A stretch of 64,000 nucleotides of DNA from Eucommia ulmoides (lineage: Eukaryota > Streptophyta > Magnoliopsida > Garryales > Eucommiaceae). Positions 57,499-64,000 of this stretch are shown in pieces. The DNA lies in assembly GCA_016647705.1 (NCBI GenBank), contig CM028336.1:4526001-4590000 (forward strand). Direction: 5' to 3'. The notes under the pieces are model-generated. The model saw nothing but the letters and a program-made list of their open reading frames with translations, ran no database searches and had not been told where the DNA came from. The first letter of the stretch is position 1, and each line of letters starts with the position of its first letter. A program made the position numbers and the translations under genes.

Positions 57499-59779
57499 TT
57501 CCTTAATCTGATATTTTGGACTTCTCGTCTTTTGTTTTTTTGTGGAGGGGCTGAGCGAATGGAATTACAATTCTTACATTAACCTCATGTTCTGAATACA
57601 TTCTAAACTTGTATATATAAAAGGACATGTATCGTAAACAACTTCGTACTCGACTGACTTGGTTATGAAAATATACTTAATCTTTTGATCATGTCATGCG
57701 CTCATGTTTATTATTAGTAAATATTATAATTTCATTTGAACTATTTTCCTTTGTCACCATTTGATCTAGAACATAATACTTATACCATATTTCTTCATTG
57801 ATTTTTTCTTTTTAAATTAATATACATATTTCTATTGCAAATTTTATTGATTAAATAGTGTAAAAGATTATCAATATGTCAAATAAAAGAGATAACAAGC
57901 ACGTGTCTCGCACGTGTTCTTCACATAGTTCTATTATATAAAGCAAGTTTTGAGTTTGCTATTCATTTGGATATGTGAAATTACATAATTGTCCTCTAAA
58001 TTTTTGAAAACTAAACTACACTTTTCACCTACTTCTTTTTCATTTTCTTTTATATATATATCTATTCTATGCGTACTAACTTTTAATACATTACAAATAT
58101 TATTTATATCTATCTATGACTATTATAAAAATCAAATTTTTTTCACTATTTATTTGTATTAAATTGTCCTTAAAAGATTAAAAAAAAAAACCCTCATATT
58201 TTTAATTATTATTCATGTGAGAAATATTTAATATATATATTATAAATATTTTACATATATACACAAATTTTCTTTTTCAATATTTTTATCTGCAATATAG
58301 AATTACAAATTGCAATAAACTAATGTAAAAACAAAATAACATGAGTATTTTTATATTATTCAATTAAAAATAATATTTTATTTTGCATAAAAAATACTCT
58401 TAACTATTCAATCGAAACCTAAAAACGTAAACTTAATAAGAATTTTTAAAGCAAATTTTTGTGGGATATTTTCATCTAAAATTATTTTAATTTTGAAAAA
58501 AAAAAAGTTGTAGGCATTCTTTTGTTTATATATTTTTATTAAAAAAAAATGTTAAAATATTATTTGATTATCAGTGTATGACATACTAATTCTGTGAATG
58601 ATTTTTATAATTTCATTTATGAGTCATAATTTTACATTTTTAAGATATTGAATATTATTTTGTACTATATTACACTAAAATTATAATAAATTTGACAATT
58701 TGTAGCCCCATGTAATTTGTGTATATGTATTTGTTTTATTATATTAAGTGTTGTGATTATCATCATTATTTAAAATTAAAAATATAAGAGAAAAGAAAAA
58801 TTAGAATTTCAATTAATTTAGATTACTCCGTTAAACTTTATATGATTTTATGAATTTATTTATTTAATACAGAATTCTAGGGAATTTATAGAGAGACTTT
58901 TGCGACTTTCAATACAAATGTCACATCATTTATCGATTTATAATTCATCATCACTATTAAAGTTTATATCAATATTCATTTGTTTAAGTAGAATAAAAAA
59001 ATTAAAAATTAAAAGTTGTTTTTCAATTTTTTTTAATAAAAATATTTAATAAATGACAAATATATTAAATCCCACTGATTTTTTGACTTAATTTGAACTT
59101 CTATTGTTAATTACAACTAATCTAAAGTTAATAATGAATATTTTACTTATAAATTCTTTAGTAACAAAGGTGGTGATGCAGATGACAACATTGATTATAG
59201 GCGATGAACAAAAAATAAATAAAAAAATAGCATGTTTTTAAATGGACCATGAACCTTACTTATAAGCAAATTTTTTTTTTTAAATAAAATATATAAAATT
59301 AAAATTTTATTGTAACTTTTTTATTAATAACGGGCATGAACTTGTCTGTGCGCTCCTCCTAGTATATATATATATATAAAATAAGAAAGAGAAAGAAAAT
59401 AAAAAAAATATATATATTACAAGAATATTTTTACCGACAAAATATGATTATGATAAGTGATTTTTAAAATATTATAAAAATAATAAAAAGTGTCCCAAGT
59501 AGAAACTCGGGCATAAATTCATGACGCTTCTATGAAAATGCTAAACCTGGCATTAATTCACGAGAATTAATAAATGGATTCAACCCTAACCTACTTGATT
59601 CCATTGCATATGCACACACAAGAGTGGGATCAAAATAACTTGGATAGATGAACTAATAGAGTTATATGGAATTAAATCCAAGTCAAACCGATGTGGAAAA
59701 AATTGCCCTTAAGATTAGCTGAGACGGTGATTAATCGAGATGCGTATAAACCTACCCGGACATGCCGTAATTAAATCTT
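57499..59779. other. AT-rich intergenic, nothing recognised
   Basis: Very AT-rich with many short A/T runs. A (TA)n lies near 59361-59378. No coding signal. Confidence 0.5.
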
Positions 59780-59978
59780 GGTGGCATTTGGTTAGTGTTT
59801 CTGTTGGAACAAAAACATAAATACAACGCTTGGAAGAAGAAAAATCTGTGTTCTGTTCTCAAATATTCTAGAACTGATTTCCGATACCGGTCCCCCAAAC
59901 AATATTTCTAGTTGTTTTTTTTCTTTTCTTTCCAAATTTTTGGGGAAAAGGAAAGAAATACAATAACCAAACGCCGCC
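59780..59978 (+). mobile_element. GGTGGCATTTGGT-family MITE at the LUC7 3' flank
   Basis: GGTGGCATTTGGTTAGTG at the left and CAATAACCAAACGCCGCC at the right, 199 bp, just beyond the LUC7 stop codon. It may lie in the 3' UTR of that gene. Confidence 0.65.
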
Positions 59979-60036
59979 TAAAATGTCTACCACCCCTTCC
60001 AATTTCATAAAGTTGAGAAACAGACAAGTGATGAAT

Positions 60037-61620
60037 TCACCTCCTACGGCTATGTCTGACGGGGGAACGTGATCTGCTACGACCATACCATTCCCTGCTG
60101 CTTCTTCTACCGTTCCTCTCCTGAGACCTTTCCCGTTCTCGGTACCGGTCCCGTTCTCGATCCCGATCCCGATGACGATGTCGGTCCACATCAGCAGAAT
60201 CGCTCCTTTGGCGCCTGCTCTCGGATTCCTTCTCCCTAATCTTTCTCTGCTCTTCTGCTTCTTTCTCCCTTGCTTCCTGCCAATATTAGCAAGTTCATTT
60301 TAGTAATATTTGATTATTGACGTGTTCCTTTAATGAAAAAAAATAAAATTGCAGGAATTTTTAAGTCCTCTATTTTTGTTCTTATAGTTTTTTATCCTAT
60401 TTTTTCGGTCCTTACCGTTATTTTCAGTTAACATTAACTCCGACATCTAATACAAATTCTACAGTAGTTAATATCAAACTGATAATATTCAATTTAATTG
60501 ATTTTTTTTTTTTTTTAACGGCTCGACTAATCACCTTCCCGGGCGATCTTAAGGGCACACTCCCCCACATCGGCGTGATGTATTCAAGATTTAATTCTTC
60601 GAATGCTCCTCAAGAGAGTTGAATCCTAATTGACAAGTAAATGTGGCACCTCTCTCTTTCAACAGGACTAACACCTCTTGGGTCGATCTAGTTGATGTTA
60701 ACTAAAGGACTAAAACATGAAGAGAAAAAAAAAACATGGACAAAATATTACAAGTGACTTGTTTATATATATATATTTGGCGTCGATTTTATATTTTAAG
60801 AGATCAACGGACTAGGCCCTCTCCACCCAATTTTCTCAACCATCTAAATTCTATTGAATTAAGAGTTGAGATCTCTTTTAGGGAAAAACTGAGATATCCT
60901 CTCTACATTATCCAACGGACTTTTAATTTTTAATCATGCTTTAAGCAAAAACTAATTTTTGTCTAAGTAACCTTTTTATTTTAAAAACAATCTAAAAAAC
61001 ATTACCACATGGTGCCTAAGAAACACATCACTTAAAATTTTAATTTATTTTTAGGAGATACTTTATATCCAAGTGGTAGCCTAATCTACAAATCTTACTA
61101 TCAAATGTTTCTAACTTGATAAGCACTTTAATATATTTTAACTGTACTATCAACCAATCTTTAAGACACAGGAAAATAAAATTGAGGCGCCTTTTGGTTA
61201 CGTTATCTTTAAAGTAGCATTTGTTTTACACTTAAATTAATTACTTTTAAAAACAAATAAAAACATGATTTTAACGTGTGTTTTATTTTTCAAAAAACAA
61301 AAAAATATTTTTTCTTTTTTGTTTTTTCGACTGTTATGTTATAAATTTTTTTTTTACTAAATGGCGACTAAAATATAAATATAATCCTCATTCGAAGGGT
61401 AGGTCACCTTATACTCGGCTAGGAAATCACGGACCATGCCATAGCCAATATGTTGCTTCCCGGTGATGTGAGACTGAGTTCTTTCCGCGGCATCATTAGC
61501 CACTAAAAATGAACCGCATATTTCGCAAAGGGCCATCTTTTTCTCCTGAGCAAGCATTACCATTTTATCATTCTGAGGTTGGTGAGTCAAGATCGTCTTC
61601 TCAACATTAAGCGCCTCAAC
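60037..61620 (-). CDS. LUC7: LUC7-like U1 snRNP splicing factor, last two exons
   Basis: Two exons on the minus strand, 61620-61408 (213 bp) and 60276-60037 (240 bp with TGA), give the C-terminal 150 aa. The first carries the second LUC7 zinc finger, C-x2-C-x15-H-x5-H (CEICGSFLVAND...SHITGKQH), then GYGMVRDFLAEYK. The second is an Arg/Glu/Asp-rich tail (EKEAEEQRKIREKE, DRDRERDRYRERERSQER) ending RSRSRSPVRHSRRR. LUC7 proteins are U1 snRNP components that influence 5' splice-site choice. The first finger and upstream exons are absent; an AG acceptor at 61621 shows the gene continues, presumably beyond the copia element and the window edge. Which plant LUC7 paralogue this is cannot be told. Confidence 0.9.
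60512..60710. repeat. Dispersed repeat in the LUC7 last intron
   Basis: A T run, then 'GGCGATCTTAAGGGCACACT' and 'CCCCCACATCGGCGTGATG'. It matches 54415-54445. Right edge uncertain. Confidence 0.5.
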
Positions 61621-61682
61621 CTATAAAGAAGAACAAAAAAGCATGAATTGAATTTCTGTCACATCTTGAAATGAGAGATTTA

Positions 61683-61897
61683 GGTTACGTTTCGTGTTTG
61701 ATTAGTGTTTCTGTTCTTGTTTTGGTTTTTCCTTATTCCCTGAAAACTTGGAAAGGGAATCACAAGTAGGAAAAAAAATTCAGTTTATAAGCTTATTCTA
61801 ATAATCAAGGAGAAAAGTAGGAACATATTTCTTTTGTTCCTGTTTTCTAATTTTAAGTTCAAATTTTCGAGAAACAGAAACACTAACCAAACACCAT
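61683..61897. mobile_element. GTTTGATTAGTG-family MITE in a LUC7 intron
   Basis: GTTACGTTTCGTGTTTGATTAGTGTTTCTG at the left and CAGAAACACTAACCAAACACC at the right. About 215 bp. The next repeat-like stretch (61908-62003) is cut by the copia element. Confidence 0.55.
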
Positions 61898-62008
61898 ATT
61901 TAGGCTATGTTTGGAACGTTGGTGATGGAATAATATTTTGATAGAATGGAATCAAATTTCAAGTAGGAACTAAAATCTCAATTGCATTCCATCATAATCT
62001 TATTTCAC

Positions 62009-62185
62009 TATTAGAAATGGAGAATGAAAGATTACTTTTCATTGATAACAAAGGGAAAGAGATACAACATTTATAGCCTACCAAAATGCCACATGGATGA
62101 ACCTAACAAACTATAACAAACCAGCATAACAAACATAACAATTTGGCAATGGAAGACTCTAGAGGAATATATCTAAATTCTAATA
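62009..62185 (-). repeat. 3' LTR of the Ale-type element (177 bp)
   Basis: On the minus strand it runs TATTAGAATTTAG...TTTCTAATA. Both ends look like TG...CA changed by one transition each (TGTTAG, CTAACA). Contains GGCTATAAATG, a TATA box. Confidence 0.7.
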
Positions 62186-62192
62186 CTCCCCT

Positions 62193-63990
62193 TCAAGATG
62201 GAGAATACAGATTGTGAATTTCCATCTTGCTCAGTAAGAATTGAAACTGAGATGTATGTAATGCTTTGGTAAAAAGATCAGCCAGCTGATTATGTGTAAC
62301 AACGTGCATGGTTTTAATGATTCCATCCTGTAACTTTTCACGCACAAGATGACAGTCGATCTCAATGTGCTTGGTACGTTCATGATACACGGGATTGGCG
62401 GCAATGTGAAGTGCAACTTGATTATCACAATAAAGCAAGGCCGGTCCGGGATGAGGAATACGGAGTTCTCGAAGAAGACTAAGTAACCAGACAATTTCAC
62501 AAGTGGTGTTCGCCATAGCACGATACTCTACTTCAGCAGAAGAGCGAGAGACAACTTGTTGTTTCTTGGATCGCCACGAAATAAGAGAAGATCCAAGAAA
62601 CACACAAAAACCAGTGAGAGAACATCGTGTGTCAGGACGTGCCCCAGTCAGCGTCAGCAAAGGCCTTGAGTTGGATCGTAGATTTGGCAGGAAAGAAAAG
62701 ACCTTGGCCTGGAGCTTTCTTCACATATTGAAGAATACGAAGAGCCGCTTGAAGGTGCGAAGTACGTGGAACAGCCAAGTATTGGCTGAGGCGATTAACT
62801 GAGTAACTGAGATCGGGTCTGGTAATGGTAAGATATAGTAACTTGCCAATCAGTCGTCTGTGACTGTTAGGATCGAAAAGCAAATCACCATCGGCAGCCG
62901 ATAACTTGAGGTTTGGTTCCATAGGAACAGACACAGGTTTACACCCTAAATATCCTGTATCAGAGAGCACCTCCAAGGCATATTTGCGTTGGCAAAGTGA
63001 GATTCCGGTTGCAGAACGTGCTACCTCGAGACCCAAAAAATACTTCAGATGACTCAAATCTTTGATTTTGAATCGCTTACCGAGGGTGGATTTTAGAGTC
63101 TCCATGGTTGTTGAATCATTACTAGCAATGATGATATCGTCGACATAGACCAATAATGCCAAAAACGAATTACCAACAACTTTGATAAACAAGGAGTGAT
63201 CACAAGTAGATTGAGTAAAGCCTTCAGAAAGCAATACGGTGGAGAACTTATGAAACCATTGTCTAGAAGCTTGTCGTAAGCTGTATAAAGATTTGTGAAG
63301 TTTACAAACGGCATTTGGAGGTAAAGGCTCCCCCCGTCGACGAGAGTAACCCGGGGGTAATGTCATAAAAATTTCTTCAGTGAGATCACCATGAAGAAAG
63401 GCGTTGGTGACATCCAGTTGGGAAAGAGTCCACCCCGAAACGGCGGCTAAGGAGAGTAAAACTTTGATGGTAACCATTTTGGCGACGGGAGCAAAAGTGT
63501 CAAGAAAATCAATGCCCTCTTGTTGTGTAAACCCCTTAGCCACGAGACGTGCTTTATAGTAGTCAACAATACCATCCGCTAGAAATTTGGTCTTGTAAAC
63601 CCATTTACAACCTACCGAATGTTTGCCAGGAGGTAAGGAAACGATGGACCAAGTGCCAGTGCTTTCCAAAGCACGTAATTCCGTATTCATGGCATCACGC
63701 CAAACCTGGTGCTCAACAGCATCGGGAAAAGATTTAGGGTCGGTGTGGGAAGAAATGGCTAATACGAAGTGGCGAAATGGTGGAGAAAGCCAATGGTAAC
63801 TAAGAGAAGAGGACAATGGATAGGGAGTCGATTTGGATGGAGTGACCACAGAAGCAATAGAAAGATGAGTAGCAAGATAACAGTGATAATTGGATAAGTG
63901 GAATGGCCGCTTAGAGACACGATGAGGACGAGAAAGATGAGGGGAAGTTGGGGAGGAAGAGGACGGATGGGGAGAAGTAGGGGGAAGCAC
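62193..63990 (-). pseudogene. Ale-type copia RT and RNase H, one frameshift
   Basis: Reading from the edge, a Ser/Pro-rich linker is followed by RT motifs: WRDAMNTELRALESTGTW, GCKWVYKTKF, ARLVAKGFTQQEGIDF, TLSQLDVTNAFLHGDLTEEI, the catalytic YVDDIIIASND, FLGLEVARS, SQYLAVPRTSH. The frame stops at 62632-62634 after ADADWGTS, and the next frame continues [59 protein letters not shown] and [10 protein letters not shown] to 62193. A small indel near 62640 separates RT from RNase H; otherwise the reading is nearly clean, so the element is younger than the others here. Confidence 0.93.
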
Positions 63991-64000
63991 GGCTGGAGAG

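Larger units (their letters stand above)
62009..64000 (-). mobile_element. Ty1/copia element, Ale/Retrofit type, cut by window edge
   Basis: Minus-strand element with pol (62193-63990 and beyond), a polypurine tract (TTGAAGGGGAG, ending at 62186) and a 3' LTR (62185-62009). The bases after the LTR on the minus strand are GTGAA (62008-62004), a candidate target duplication whose partner lies outside. Gag, protease and integrase lie beyond the window. Confidence 0.85.

Overview
This is a nuclear window from a flowering plant, most likely a eudicot. The evidence is AT-rich DNA, GT-AG introns, three genes whose protein products closely match known plant proteins, and a dense population of plant-type LTR retrotransposons, TRIMs and MITEs. 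All calls come from reading the sequence; no database was searched.

Layout. 1-28 kb is a repeat graveyard with no credible host gene. It holds a GC-cored MITE-like element, a decayed Ty1/copia element split inside gag by a 2-kb SIRE-type LTR, a solo LTR, nested inverted-repeat elements, a minisatellite (10.7-11.8 kb), a minus-strand non-coding Tat/gypsy-like LTR element full of tandem repeats (12.7-16.8 kb), and a 7.5-kb composite element (17263-24801). 28.7-38.6 kb is a complete minus-strand gene for a RIN2/RIN3-type membrane RING E3 ligase with a CUE end (12 coding exons, 580 aa). 38.6-42.6 kb is the repeat-filled spacer between this gene and the divergent COG7 gene. 42.7-50.1 kb is a complete COG7 gene (10 exons, 829 aa), a Golgi tethering-complex subunit. 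54.6-57.5 kb is a broken replication protein A 70-kDa-like gene. 60.0-61.6 kb holds the last two exons of a minus-strand LUC7-like splicing factor. An Ale/Retrofit-type copia element (62.0 kb to the window edge) lies upstream, where an intron of that gene would be expected.

The three host genes share no pathway (ubiquitin ligation, Golgi traffic, U1 snRNP splicing). They are linked here by transposon load: RIN intron 10 carries a TRIM and a MITE nested in an older inverted-repeat element, RIN intron 9 carries a hAT-type MITE with an intact 8-bp target duplication, and COG7 intron 8 carries the same MITE family as RIN intron 10 in the opposite orientation.

The most unusual object is the composite at 17263-24801. 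A 173-bp-LTR TRIM shell with a perfect ACTTA target duplication encloses the whole interior plus one 2.1-kb LTR of a SIRE-like copia element. Both junctions fall at the primer-binding site. This looks like a PBS-to-PBS recombination product, for example a one-LTR copia circle captured by a TRIM. Its coding part has lost function mostly through C-to-T/G-to-A changes, including the protease Asp and integrase Glu.
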